Shown here in pieces: positions 38,601 through 50,929 of a stretch of 64,000 bases of DNA. Origin of the DNA: Lunularia cruciata (lineage: Eukaryota > Streptophyta > Marchantiopsida > Lunulariales > Lunulariaceae). Every line of letters begins with the position of its first letter. Within the stretch, counting starts at the first letter, position 1. The position numbers and the translations under genes were made by a program. The stretch lies in contig OX419756.1 in NCBI GenBank assembly GCA_948567375.1, forward strand, positions 43,192,552 through 43,256,551. The letters are read 5' to 3'. The notes beneath the pieces were generated by a model, which worked only from the letters and a program-made list of their open reading frames with translations, had not been told where the DNA came from and made no database searches.

Positions 38601-40364
38601 TCATGATATTCATATCATATTCATGCCTTGTACTCATCTCAAACTCACACCTTGTACTTCATACTCATACTTGAATCTTTGATCTCATACCTTTTGTTTC
38701 TCATACTTCATTTCTTTTGTTTTTGTACCTTGGACCATGTACTTTGTATCTCATATCTTGTACCAAATTGTCTTGCATATGAGTTACACCATCAACAAGT
38801 TCATGTGAAATGAGTAGCATCCAACTTTGTCACAAATGACTAAGAGTCATTTTGTAGATATGATTGGGTAGTTTTCATAGTTGCAGTATATGATATTTTG
38901 TATTGGTACATTTTTCATACACAGTAGTTAGGTTATGATACAAATATATTGTCTTATGCCTTTAACTTGACATAATAGTTGCAGATGATAAGTTATGTGG
39001 CTCAAGCGGCCATACCATAAAAGTTAAACCTACTTAGGATTAGGTTTTTGATTAGATAAGTAGATAAGATGTGATTTGCACTGAGCATCTCAGATGTAAT
39101 TAGGGATTTCTAATAAATTGTAACAACAAGATTTTTTTGGTAGATAATTAGGATTGTATATAGAGCTTAGACCAATGTTCACGGGGCTCATTTGGTGCAT
39201 CTTTTCATTGCAAAATTTATACCATCAAGACTATCAAGTTGGTGTATATGTATTAGTCTACTTTGTATGAGTGACTGTAAGTTGGATTGAGTGGGAGTGA
39301 GGAATCTTGATTCATGAGTAGAAGCACTTGAGTGAGGGAAGTCATTCATGTGGAACTAGAGTTTGGAACTCTAAGGGCTCTATAGAGGTTAAGAACAACA
39401 CAAAGATAGGTCACCTCACACTTGGAGTATCATAAAGTAACACAAACCTGTAAGATTCAAGAACATAGTCATTCAAGACTCTTGTGATATTGTGCTTTCT
39501 AGGAAAAGTGAACATTAAATCAAAATCATAATTGTAAGGGTGATTTGATCTGTAGGAGATCTTACTTCTCTCATAGTTTTCATGTTCTAAAACATTTTTG
39601 TGAGACACCTTAATACTATTGATCTTGTATGACCCTAACATCATAATGTGAGTGCAAATTGTACTACTTATGACTATTTTAATAGTGGTTGTCAAGCAAC
39701 AAGGAAGGTACAAAAATTCCAAGGTGAAATAACCTTTGTTACAAATAAACCATCACAATCAAGAATCCTCTAGATTAAATCTATTGTGAGTGTGATTATT
39801 GGTAATTTCCTCTTTTTTTAGTCCACCAAAAGCAATGACTCTACTCTCTTATGGGAGTGGTTTCTACACAAGAGGTTAAATAAGTAAGAATGGACAACTT
39901 ATGACATTATGTCACTTTATCTTCATTTCTATCATTTCCAACCCGTTTCCTTGAGAGAAAGACCTTGTCTTATCAATTACACTACACTAAGTTGACATTG
40001 AGTCACCACATCATGAAACATTGCAAGGGTGCTTTCCCTATATCAATTAATTGCTAAATACTATCATTTCTTCAGTTGAAGTGATTATGATTGTTCCTAA
40101 ACACTCACCACCTTAACGGTGGCCTTTTATTTTTCAATATGGGGTTATCTTTGTGATGACTTGAACAATGAGACCAATCACCCTTCAAAATAGAGAGGTG
40201 CCAAAATTTTGCTGAGGATGTTCTATTCTATGTAACTTATAGGGTTTTGAAAAGTCTGAAAATAAATTTGCATCTTAATCCAAAATAAGCTAATTTGGTA
40301 CTTTTGGTATTTTCCAAAAATAAGGAGACTTGATTATTAGATCTCTATAATACCAAGAGCTAGC

Positions 40365-41110
40365 CATATGATCTAGATGTGAAATTTGGTTTGGTAACAT
40401 CTAGAATGATGTTAGACATGATGGTCAAAATAGATAAGATAGAAGTCACCAAAAGAGTACTTCTACTTATAGGGCAGAAACCAAAATAGACTTGAGAACC
40501 TTAGAACCAATAGCTAGACATATGATTTAAAGATGAGAATTGTTTTGGTAACATCTGAAGGATGTTACACATGATGGACTAAACAGATCAGAAAGAGGTA
40601 GCACCAAAAGGGGACTTCTACTAATAGAGTAGGAACCAAAATATGCCTGAAATCTTTGAAGGCAATTTTGGAGGCCTAAACGGATGAATTAGGCCTCAAA
40701 AATGTACAAGTGCCCCCCCCCCCCCAATAGAGGAAAGGCTGGCCTTCCCTCCTCTTGCTTTGTCTCGTCGAGAGCTTTCCAACTGTACCTTACTCACGTG
40801 ATTTTGAGATTCCTACAGGAAGATTCCCTAAAAGATTCCCTTTGGTCAAAGCTTGTTTGACCAACCAGATAGGACCTAGACCAGACATGTCACCCATCCA
40901 AGTAAGTAATCCAAGGGTGGAGCTTGCTGACATGTCACCTATCTGTGTCCCTAATCCTATGATGGAGCTTCATGGGAGGAGATCCTCTTGTCTATATAAT
41001 AAAGAGAAGATGCTCCCTTGGGGCATAGAATGTTTGAGTGTGAAAATCTGTGTCTTCTCTCTTCTCTTGTCCTCGGAGCATTACAATCTCCCAGAAACTT
41101 CTATAATATA
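40365..41110 (+). mobile_element. LTR-like repeat copy with internal tandem duplication
   Basis: Contains two about 145-base copies of a unit (from about 40,370 and about 40,505) around 'gatgttaCACATGATGG', then 'aggcctcaaaaa', then 'ggagatcctcttgtctatataataaagagaagatgctcc' and 'cttgtcctcggagcattac'. The same landmarks occur in inverted order at 44,985-45,835, so this is a dispersed repeat, most simply an LTR or solo LTR. The shared end ...GAGCATTACA near 41,088 suits an LTR terminus. Confidence 0.6.
40713..40725. repeat. Run of 13 C
   Basis: Thirteen consecutive cytosines lie inside the LTR-like copy. The inverted relative at about 45.6 kb has no such run, so it probably expanded later or reflects sequencing slippage. 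Confidence 0.9.
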
Positions 41111-42725
41111 AATTTGAAATATTTTTAGCTAAGTTTAAAATAATTTTCTCCAACCCAAAATTTTTGTGGGATGTCTCCTTTTCTAATCAATTCCTCTCTA
41201 GGGATACTCATAAGATATTTTATGGATTTTACTGAAAATCTAGAGAAATTTGTCAATCCAAGATTTTAAACCTCATATAATTTTAAGCTATTTTTACTTA
41301 CTCCCTAGGTTGGGAAATACATATGTAGCCTACTCCATTCTAGCATATACATACCTTCTCACAAAGGCACTTTTTATTCACTTAAGTACTTTTGATACCA
41401 CCATATGCCACATCTTCTCCACTTTGTGAGTGCTATGTACACTCTCACATCTATCATATGAGTAGTGTAGACTACAAATAACCCTACCCATCACCATGGG
41501 AAGACATGGTCTCATACTATAAGAGGCTACTACACCCAACATCTTTGATAGGTGCATGGGCCATAGTAGCTCCGCTAATAGACAACAAGTTCTTCTACTA
41601 TGCTATTGGCACATTCACAAGAGTGGAATCAAGTACCCAAAACTTTAAGATATATCTATGGTTGGCTTGTGACCTTTTTCTTAGCTTTGTATGTATAGCA
41701 CTTCCAATTTTTGTTGACTTTATATCACTAGACTGCAAAGAGATTACTGCAAATATTAGTGAGCATATGCTCACCCACACCCTTACTAGCATCTTTATTT
41801 ATGCACCAAATATCAATGAGCATATTCACACCCATACTCTTGAAAGCATTCTCAATAACATGCCATTATTTGACAAAGTTAAGATTCTTTCTTGTGAAGG
41901 AATATGCTCCAAAGCTCGGCTCCATGCCTCCACTTTGATAGAGGATTTATGCTTCACATTAGAGAAATTCTCCTTTGTACTCTTCTTAGGTTTGGGTCTC
42001 CCATATCTAGCATTAGTAGGGCTTCTAGACTAATGCGCATGTGGTTTTATACATGACACATAAGGGTTAAATATTTTACATTGTGCTATAAGTAGAGGGC
42101 ACACCAAAGTTTATGTTACCATCCATGAGATGATGGCTCAACTCCTCCAAGCTGCATGGTTATAAGTACAATTGAGAAGTGGTTGAACGTACAAAGACTA
42201 ATTTTATGTTGGTGAGAGCAACTATTATCACATTAATGGTCTGCATATGTTATTTGATGTGTTGGTTGCAAACCTCCTACAAGCAAAGACACTAGCACAA
42301 GCTTGCATTCAACTTTGAGTAGCAACAACCATCCTAGCTTAGGGAAAGGAAGATCATTATGCACTATTGCTCCTTTGATACCTTTGTTCTTCTAGTTGTG
42401 GAGATTTTTGAGCACCTTCACCACCACTTTGATGGAATACTTAATGAAGTAGCACAAGTTCCTTGCAAAGAAGAATAGCTATGGTTGTCTCTCCAACCAT
42501 GCTTACCTCCTACTTTTGACAAAGAGTTTAGTCACCTTATAGTGCTCTTAGGCCTTGGATTTGTATAGATGAGCAATAGTAATAAATGTATCTATCATGT
42601 TAAGTGCACTCCTCTCTTATTTACTATATATATAAATGAAGACCTCATTCACCCAATCCAATAGTAGTTTCATTGTTGCTTATCAATAGGTGCTTATGTA
42701 ATCTTTCCTCTTTCATTTGCTTGGG

Positions 42726-43159
42726 TGCAATAAGTTAGAGTTAGTAGAAGATAATAAGTTAATAGTCTAAGTTAAGTATAGCAAAAAGAAGTAGAACTAG
42801 CTTAAGAATGTGCTAGAAGCATTGAGAAAGCTTGTGGATAGAATATTCTAGAAGCACACAAGAAGCTTCTTGGTGAGAAGCTTCTAAGAACTTTCCAAGG
42901 GTAGAGTAACTTGTATGCCAAGCTAATGTGTAGCTTAGCTTGTATGCCAAATAAATGGTTAGTGTAGCTTGTGCTCCAAGTAATGTAGCTCCTAGAAGGA
43001 ACCTTTAGTGGAAGCTCCTTGGGAGTCTTATACCCAAGTTATCTATCAATACCCAAGCCAAGCTCAAGCTAGGCATTTGGAGTTCCTTTCACTTGAGAGT
43101 CTTGATATGATCTTCCACTCTGGTTTTCCATTCTCCTATTTTTCTCTTTGGTCCTTACA
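42726..43159 (+). repeat. 5' LTR
   Basis: Matches 48,572-49,007 along its length with scattered substitutions and small indels. Shared landmarks are 'aagaatgtgctagaagcat', 'gggtagagtaacttgtatgcca' and 'acccaagttatctat'. The CTATCAATACCC here corresponds to CTATAAATACCC in the right LTR, a likely TATA box at about 43,040. Confidence 0.85.
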
Positions 43160-43160
43160 T

Positions 43161-43171
43161 TGGTATCAAAG
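43161..43171 (+). other. Primer binding site
   Basis: TGGTATCAAAG directly follows the left LTR (one T between). It matches the tRNA-iMet primer binding site with a single change. Confidence 0.8.
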
Positions 43172-43549
43172 AAAGAATGGGATGGATGGAATCTATCAAC
43201 CACCAAATCCATTTCCTCAAAACCATTGGGTGTTTCATGTCCATGTATTTCCAATTCATCATTTCAGGCTTTGGGTATAATTTTCTAAACACAATCACCT
43301 TATTCAATGAACTTTTGATAATTCTAATTGCAACTTATGGGTTGTGGTAGAAGTGTTGCATCTATGTGTTAATTAAGATAATTGAACATAGTAAGTTTGA
43401 TAAAGTAGTAGCGATGGCGGCAATACCGGCAATGCATAAAGTTATCATTATTATGCAACAATTGAGCATCTTACTCAATTAATGGAAGAGAGAGATCAAA
43501 AACAACAAGAACACATAAAGAGAGTAGCATTCCAAGAAGAAGAAAAGTG

Positions 43550-44215
43550 AATTTGATTTCCAAAACCAAAGGTATTTGAATGCAAGAATCTCCCAAGTGT
43601 TGTGGAGAATTTTGTGTATCATTGCAAATATTATTTTGAAACTACAATCTCCAAGATGAAAGGATATAGATCATTTTGGCCCCAAGTCAAATTAGATACA
43701 GTGGCAAAAAGATGGTGGCAATTCTAGGTGGAGCAAGCTCAATAGAATTTGTTACACCAATCTTTATATGGGAAGAAAGTGCAATAATTAGGAGATTTCA
43801 AGTGGTAATTGCTACACAAGCCGCATGAGATAGATTGGTAAAATTAAAATAGATTGGTTTGGTGATGAGCTACATCACTTAGTTCTACAACACCATAATG
43901 CAAATTCCAAATATACTAGAAAGAAAAGCTTTAAATTGATTTGTGAGGGGTTTGAAATCATGCACTAAACTAGAAGCCATGCAATTAGCTGAGCGCTTTG
44001 ATTTCTTGGTTGCTACAAATTGGTCTCAACTTAGACCTCCACAAGAGCTAAAAACATAATACACATGGGTAGAGTAGCTAACACCAATGGAGATTGATGT
44101 CATCCAATGAAGACCACTTAATATTGCAAATAAATAAAGATTATGACAAAATGGTGATTGTTTCTATTGTCGCCAAATAGGATATTGCATTACCAAATGT
44201 CTAACTAGGAATAAG
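43550..44215 (+). pseudogene. gag remnant with altered zinc knuckle
   Basis: Stop-interrupted gag coding DNA. At 44,157-44,198 a zinc knuckle of the C-x2-C-x4-H-x4-C type is visible as C-F-Y-C-R-Q-I-G-Y-C-I-T-K-C. The expected histidine is tyrosine (TAT where CAT is expected), a single C-to-T change. Upstream text around 43,560-43,740 has the F-x-G/C-x-x-x-P-x-x-V-E-N-F pattern of plant gag. Confidence 0.6.
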
Positions 44216-44310
44216 TGACCTTGACCTATTGCCCAAATATAGTTCTTGGAACATGAGGATCATGGAAACAAAGAATCCCAATAAAAGATATCAAGCCATT
44301 TATTGGGAAC

Positions 44311-44690
44311 TTGATTTGCTCAAATGTGATTGAAGGCTTGACCTATGCAAGTTTGATATACTTGCAAGGTATGATATTTGATTTTTGTTATAAGATTTTG
44401 GTTGATTATAGGAGTTTTGAGAATTGCATGTCTGTGCAATTAGCTGAGGAATTATATATTTCTATCAAACCAATATTTGGTAGTAGATTGATGATGGTGG
44501 ATGGAAGAAAGGTTTTCCATTCCGTACCTCACATGTTATTACATCCTAAGATTGGGGAGCAATATTAGAGTGTATGAGGTTTGTGATAGTTCACTTACAC
44601 TATAATGTCATTCTAGGTCTACCTTGGCTTGAATGTCATATGGTTCAATTTGATTACACTTTAAGATAAATTTAAGTACAACACCAAGGC
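44311..44690 (+). pseudogene. Retropepsin-like aspartic protease remnant
   Basis: A frame at 44,311-44,568 contains I-L-V-D-Y-R-S-F-E-N-C-M-S, aligning with the I-L-I-D-S-G-S-T-H-N-F-I-S active-site loop of Ty3 proteases but with D-S-G changed to D-Y-R. The following text (VILGLPWLECH, in a shifted frame near 44,608-44,640) matches the G-x-x-W-L protease end. Inactive. Confidence 0.65.
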
Positions 44691-44984
44691 AAAAACTACA
44701 AATTAGTTTGCTTTGCACCTTTAAGTAAGACACCTAAGCATAGTCAATTCCAATTTGAGAAGTTTGTTAGTATAGCAACTACAGAGCAAGCTTTGGAGAA
44801 AGATAATTCCATTTTTTATATATGGATCAAGCCAATTTTCCAACGAGAATCTGATGAGGGTAAGAAGCCTCACTAAGTAATGGTTGATTAGATAGGGCAA
44901 GAGTCTTAAGTGTATTTTCCAAAATAGTTACCTTCTTATTGAGGTAAGCCCTTCAAGATCGAGCTATTGCAATGTAGTACTAGG

Positions 44985-45835
44985 TGAGTACATGTAATGT
45001 TCCAAGGACAAGAGAAACTCATTACTCCGTCCATGAACTCCACTCCAAAATGGTAAATGATATATACTTTCATTTGCTCATGTTAGATGTACATAATTTT
45101 GATGTAGAACATATTCAAGAAAGGAAATTTAGATTTATTAAATTGTCCTTCAAGAGCATCCAACCCATTCTCTCTCTCAAAACACTCCAATCTATTAATT
45201 GCATTACTTTTTTCCCCTCAAAATTACTCAATCTTATTAGCCTATGTTCCTCCAAGAGGGATGATCCACTCACTTGGATTAAACACTTACTCTTATACCA
45301 TTGTAATGTTTCAAGAACAAAAGAAACATAAGATTTAATTCCTCAATAATTTAATGCACCAAAGGAGCACCTTCTATTTATTATATAGTAAAGAGGATCC
45401 ACTCAAAAGAGCTACACCTTTGGATCAAATACATAGACTGGTGACATATTGATCCATGTTCTATTTGGTTGGTCAAAAAAGTTTAACCGAAGGGAATATT
45501 TGGAGAATATTCATACAATAAGCTCAAAATAGCATGGGTGAGGTACCATTGGAAACCCCTCAATGAGAAAAAAAAGGTGGGAGAAGGCAATGCCTTTTCC
45601 CATGGAGGGGAGAGTAGTTTATTTTTTGAGGCCTAATTTGTTTTTTTGAGGCTTCTAAAATTGGCTCTATAGTTTTTATGGTGTCTTCAACCTTTGTCCT
45701 ATTATTAGAGGGACTCTTTTGGTGACACCTATAAATGATCTACTTCAACCATCACATATAACATCCCCTAAAGATATAACCAAGCCAATTCCACCTCTAA
45801 ATAAGCTATCCAGCTATTGGTATTACGGTAGACCA
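44985..45835 (-). mobile_element. Nested LTR-like insertion inside the Ty3-type element
   Basis: Interrupts the host element between the protease tail and reverse transcriptase ('...aagatcgagctattgcaatgtag' on the left; RPIYRLSPKELVEL text resumes near 45,830). Read on the minus strand it follows the 40,365-41,110 repeat: 'ataccaatagctgg', 'gatgttatatgtgatgg', 'caccaaaagagt', 'aggcctcaaaaa', 'ggagcaccttctatttattatata'. An internal duplication of 'gtaatgttccaaggacaagagaaac' occurs at 44,993 and 45,303. Boundaries are approximate. Confidence 0.6.
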
Positions 45836-46500
45836 ATCTATAGGCTCTCACCAAAGGAATTAGTAGAGCTTTGAACAACATTGACCAAGTTGTTAAAGAA
45901 CAATTTCATACAACATAGTACATCTGCTTGGGAAGCACTTGTACTCTTTGTACCAAAGAAGGATGGAGTACTTAATTATATATTGACTACCATGGCCTTA
46001 ATAAACAAACCATGAAGAATGCATATCCCTTGCCTTGAATTGATGATTTATTGGATCAATTGAGTAGAGTATAATACTTCTCCAAGTCGAATCTTCAAAG
46101 CGGCTATTGATAGATTCCCATTGACAAGGAGGATATGAAAAAAATTAATTTTTGCACAAGATATGGCATTTTGAGTGGAGAGTTTTACCTTTTGGGCTCC
46201 TTAATGCTCCTATAGTTTTCATGGATCAAATACATTGGATATTGGAGGTCTATTAGATTGATATATGGTATTCTTGGATGATATTTCAATTTATAGTAAG
46301 ATGGAATCAAAACAAGAATCATGTAAGAGAAGTCCTAAGATGACTCTGCCAATGGACGTTTTACTACAAGAAGTCAAAGTTTACCTTTTTGTGGAAGGAA
46401 TTACATTCTTGGGTCATGAGTTCTCATTGGAGGGGACCAAGATGGAAGAGAAGAAAATAAAGGCCATTACTAATTGGTCTACTCTTAAGGATGCTATTTA
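45836..46500 (+). pseudogene. Reverse transcriptase remnant
   Basis: Successive pieces follow the Ty3 reverse-transcriptase order: L-S-P-K-E-L-V-E-L, L-V-L-F-V-P-K-K-D-G, N-A-Y-P-L-P, I-D-D-L-L-D-Q-L, then the catalytic segment VFLDDISIYSK at 46,268-46,300 (F-L-D-D form of Y-x-D-D). Several in-frame stops sit where R, Q or W codons are expected. Confidence 0.8.
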
Positions 46501-46679
46501 AGTGTGGGCATTTTAATTAATTGGCAATTTATTACCAATGGTTCATCCATTATTATGGTCATGTGGTTGCATTATTAACTGATCTCTTGGGAAAAAAATC
46601 AAGCTTTCAATGGACTACCAACCACAAAGAAGCATTCAAAAAATTGAAGTATATGGTATCTCCACAATCTATCCTCCAA

Positions 46680-47060
46680 CCATAAGATCCTCAAATACCT
46701 TTTGTGGTTGATTTTGATGTTGCTAACTTTGCTATTGGTGTTTTGTTGCAACAAGAATTTCTAGATAGATTACATCTTATTGCCTTTGTGTCTCACCAAT
46801 TAAACACCATAGAAAGGAATTACTATACTTTGGATCTAAAGCAACTAGTAATGGTACATGTCACAAAGGTATAGAGACTTTATCTCTTGGAGAAACAAAT
46901 CATCATGCAAACCAATCACAAACCTTTATTGCAGACCTTACATTTGAAACACATGAAAAGTCTACATCATCGATGGAAAGAAAAATTACAATTTTTTAAC
47001 ATCAAGATTGAGTATAGACCCGGCAAGTTCCATATCATCCTTAATGCCCTATCATAATGA
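46680..47060 (+). pseudogene. RNase H remnant
   Basis: Nearly open frame with DFDVANFAIGVLLQQ, I-A-F-V-S-H-Q-L, E-R-N-Y-Y-T-L-D-L, Q-T-N-H-K-P-L and EYRPGKFHIILNALS, the standard Ty3 RNase H/tether sequence. The usual D-A-S is D-V-A and the final A-D-A-L-S has degenerated. One in-frame TAG near 46,873. Confidence 0.8.
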
Positions 47061-47259
47061 CTTGATTTGAAGACTCTTCTTGAATCTATCAAAATAATAA
47101 CAATAACAATAGTGTTAGTTGACTCAAAAGTCTAAATTTATTTTGGATTAGTTTACAAAAAGATTCCTTTCAATTATTACAAGGTCATCTTGCAACACAT
47201 GAAAAGGAAAACAACACTTTCTCTTTCAAGGAATGATTTCAATTATATGAGAATTGGAT

Positions 47260-47850
47260 CTATGTTCCAAACAAGGTGATCTATGACTCATGCGGCTTCA
47301 AGAAGCCCATGACTTACCAATTGCTAGTCACATGGATGTAGACAAGATCTTGGGTACCCTACAATGTTACTGGTTGTGGTCCAACATGGCTTGAGAAGTT
47401 TGAGAGTTTGTCTCATCTTGTAAGAGCTACCAATGCAACAAAGCAAATAACAAAAGGTTGAGTAGACTCCTTTGGCCACTGCCAATTCCATCTACATGTT
47501 AGGAACATGTAAGCTTAGACCTCATCAAGGACAGACTAGGGCCACAACCAACATAGTGTTTGTTAATAAGCTCAACAAGTAGATTCATTTGACTCCTTGG
47601 ATGTAATTACAACTCCAACATTGGCCTAGATCTACTTTAACACCATCTTCAAGCACCATGGGATGCCAAGGGTTCTCATCTTTGATTGAGATTTTTGCTT
47701 TATTTGTAATTTGGCAAGCACTTTTTAAATTCCTTGGTACTAAGCTTACATTGTCTATAGCTTATCATCCTCAAACTAATGGACAAAAAAAGTTGGGCAA
47801 ATTGCACATTGGAAGAGATGCTATGTGCTTTTTTCAATGTTAACCACATT
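47260..47850 (+). pseudogene. Integrase remnant
   Basis: The N-terminal zinc finger H-H-C-C is traceable (E-A-H-D, I-A-S-H, S-S-C-K-S-Y-Q-C at 47,300-47,440). In the catalytic core SIAYHPQTNGQKK at 47,754-47,792 matches the Ty3 S-T-A-Y-H-P-Q-T-D-G-Q hallmark. Many stops and frame changes are present. Confidence 0.75.
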
Positions 47851-48571
47851 AATTAAGATACTCATCTCATAGTTGCCAAGTTTACCTACAATAATCCCAA
47901 GCAAGCAAGTATTAGCATTTCTCCCTTTTTCTTGAACTATGAGCAAGACACACTTGTTCCAAATTCTCTTCTTGCTCCTCCATCATCTTAGGTCCTACAT
48001 ATTTCTACCTTCTTTTCCATGTCATTGAAATCTCTCCAGCAAGCCAAGTCTCATCTTCTTATTGCTCAAAATTGGCAAAAGCAATATGCTAATAAACATT
48101 GTCTCAACCTTGCCTTTCAACTAGGTGATAAGGTCTTGATTTTATCCAATAACTTCCTCTTTCACTCAATACCCAAGTTCATAAACTTGCTCCCAATTGG
48201 ATAGGTCTATTTGAGATTACTCAGATCATTTCTCCCATTGTGTTCCGACTTGCTCTCCCTAATCATATGTAGATCCTTTGTTTCTGAACCATCTTTCTAA
48301 CCCTTTGTTACTGGTGTCTAACACCTCTTCCTCACATTCCTATCAATGATCATAAGGAATATGAAGTTGATCATATACTTGCACATTGTGACATCCAACA
48401 TGGCCATCAACAACACATTGAATATAAGGTCCTTTGTAAAGGGTATCCCCTTCATGATGCCACATGGGTACCTCTTTCTCATATCTACAATGCAAAAATA
48501 ACCCTATAGTAGTTCAAAGATTCCATGGCAATGAGGACATCACCAACTAGCAGCAAGAGAATATGTAATAA

Positions 48572-49007
48572 TGTGGAGTTAGCAAACAAGTTAGTAGAAG
48601 CTAATGAGTTAATAATCCAAGTTAAATATAGAAAAAAGAAGTAGAACTAACCTAAGAATGTGCTAGAAGCATCAAGAAAGCTTGTGGTAGAATATTCTAG
48701 AAGGACACAAGAAGCTTTTTGGTGAGAAGCTTCTAGGAAATTTCCAAGGGTAGAGTAACTTGTATGCCAAGGTAACACCTGGCTTAGCTCATATGCCAAG
48801 AAAAATTAGCTTAGCTTGCACTCCAAGTAAATGAGCTCCTAAAAATAACTTTCCTTGGAAGCTCCTTAGGAGTCTTGTACCCAAGTTATCTATAAATACC
48901 CAAGCCAGGCTCAAGCTAGGCATTTTGAGTTTCCCTCACTTGAGAGTCCCAATGTGATCTTCCAATCCAATCTTCCATTTTCTTATTTCTCTCCTAAGTC
49001 TTCTACA
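48572..49007 (+). repeat. 3' LTR
   Basis: Partner of the left LTR; begins TGTGGAG and ends ...TCTACA. It contains a TATA-like CTATAAATACCC at 48,889-48,900. Confidence 0.85.
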
Positions 49008-49453
49008 TTGAGGATCATGGTTTTGCTTTGGTTTTTAGACTCCAATTTTTTAGGGCTCCATGCTCTTTATTCCTTTTTGCATTCATTGGTGCTTTGTACT
49101 CTTATTTTTCTTTCCTTTGAGGTATATATTTGTGTATTTTTTGTTTACATAATGATTAGTCCTATGGATTGACTTTTGCTACAAATGGAATGACCTATAA
49201 ACCAAGTAATCCTAAAAGATTCTCAATATTAGGGATCTATATACTATAAAGATAGGATTAACAATGAAAGATATGAAGAGTAAACCCCAAGAATAGATCA
49301 TAATTACTCTATAGATATTTTTAAGCAATATTTACATCAAGACCTAAACAAAACAAGCATGAGTATAGCACAATGTTGCTCCATAGAGAATAATTTAGGG
49401 TTTTGGGTATTATATATGTCGGGGGTTTTAGGCTTCTATGACACCCAAAACTT

Positions 49454-50480
49454 TTTATATTGCATATGTAGAAGTAAAAAGAGCACTCAACTTTTGCTTA
49501 ATTTGGATTCCTTAAGTGTCTACTTGTATATTACAATGACTTTATAACTAGGTACCCAATATACAAGTTGGAATATAATTTGGGTTAAATTACAAGAATA
49601 AATTTCATATTTGAAGGAAAATTTATTATATAAACCTATTGATCACAAATACTTTTATTTTCAATGTGGTTCCAAACCAATTCAAAGATCAGCTATTTTA
49701 AAAATCTTCTCAAAACTCCATGTTGAATATTTGATAAATACAATATTTAAAAGTCCTTATGTGTGAAAAATTGTATCAAAATGAGCAATAGATAATTTAA
49801 AAGTGATCAATAAAATAGAACAAGAATGCAAAGCATTTTTATTGAGATCAAAAGAGTTTCAAGATCAAAATTTATAAAAAAAAGTGACCTAAATAGATTG
49901 TGTTAGAAGTGAAACTGTGAATCTCAAATATTTAAGTAAAATTATCAAAATTATTTTAAATTTATCAGCTCTTAGACTAGTTTTAAAAACTAGATGCCTT
50001 ACAGGATCTCTCAAATTGCTTTACACTCCTCAACCCCATATATTGCACATTTAGAAGTAAAAAGAATGCTAAACTTTTGCTTAACTTGGATTCTTTAGGT
50101 GTCTACTTGTATATTACAATGACTCTCTAACTAGGTATAAATTGTATAAGTTGGAATATAATTTTGGTAGTATGACAAGAAATTTTTTGATGATTCTAAG
50201 CAAATTTTTTTATATAAACCTACTGATCAAAAATACTTTTACTCTCATTATGCTTCCAAACCAATTCACAGGTGAGATGTTTAAAGGATCCTCTCAACCT
50301 CTACATGTTATATTGAAAAGTATAATATTTAGAGGTCCTTATGTGTGCAAAAAAATAGTAAAAATATCAAAAGATCATTTAAAAGTGATTAATAAAAATA
50401 GACCAAGAATATAAAGCACTTTATTGAAGTCAAACAAGTTTCAAGATCAAGTTTTCTAAAAGGAAAGCTAGAAAATATCA
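49454..50480. repeat. Tandem duplication of a roughly 580-base block
   Basis: The blocks starting near 49,457 and 50,039 share 'agaagtaaaaagA', 'gtctacttgtatattacaatgact', 'aagttggaatataat' and 'ccaaaccaattca', with many substitutions between them. No coding content. Confidence 0.75.
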
Positions 50481-50929
50481 TGTAAGAAGTAAAATTGAGA
50501 AGCTCAAGTAGTTAAAACCAATGATCAAATTTATTAAAAAAATATTTACTATAGTTTGCAAAGATGAGCATGATTCTAATAATCAAGTAATTGGGTTCAT
50601 AAATGAATGGGTTCAACCTGCTTGCAAATGTAGAATGGTTTTGTGAACTTGATATATAGAATGGTTTCATGAACCTAATACAAGCTGAACCTAAACCATA
50701 TAACTTGAACCACAATCAAGTAGTGTTAAGTTGGTTCAAGAGAGAGATCTAACATAATTTTGCCCATGATCCTGCCAAATAGTGCAATCAAAACATGTCA
50801 CTCATGATGGATATTGATATGGACCTTTTTTATCACCTTGATCACCCATAATCCACTTGCATTTATGGGGATTGAGTCAATAAACATGATTACATTAATT
50901 CATTAAACAATGAAGAATTTTGCCATTGA

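Larger units (their letters stand above)
42726..49007 (+). mobile_element. Ty3-type (Metaviridae-like) LTR retrotransposon, decayed, with nested insertion
   Basis: LTRs of about 434 and 436 bases (42,726-43,159 and 48,572-49,007) bracket the element. A primer binding site lies one base after the left LTR. Internal order is zinc-knuckle gag, aspartic protease, reverse transcriptase, RNase H, integrase. That order (integrase last) is diagnostic of the Ty3 lineage as opposed to Ty1/copia. All reading frames carry stops. An LTR-like sequence is inserted between protease and reverse transcriptase. Confidence 0.88.

Noticed and set aside
36365-38760. Possible CRISPR-like arrays (regular repeats)
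   Set aside because: Repeats are head-to-tail or degenerate without unique spacers, in eukaryotic transposon-rich DNA.
41506-42033. 175-codon plus-strand frame with hydrophobic stretches
   Set aside because: Sits in repeat DNA just upstream of the Ty3-type element. The hydrophobicity follows from T-rich composition, and no family resemblance was seen.
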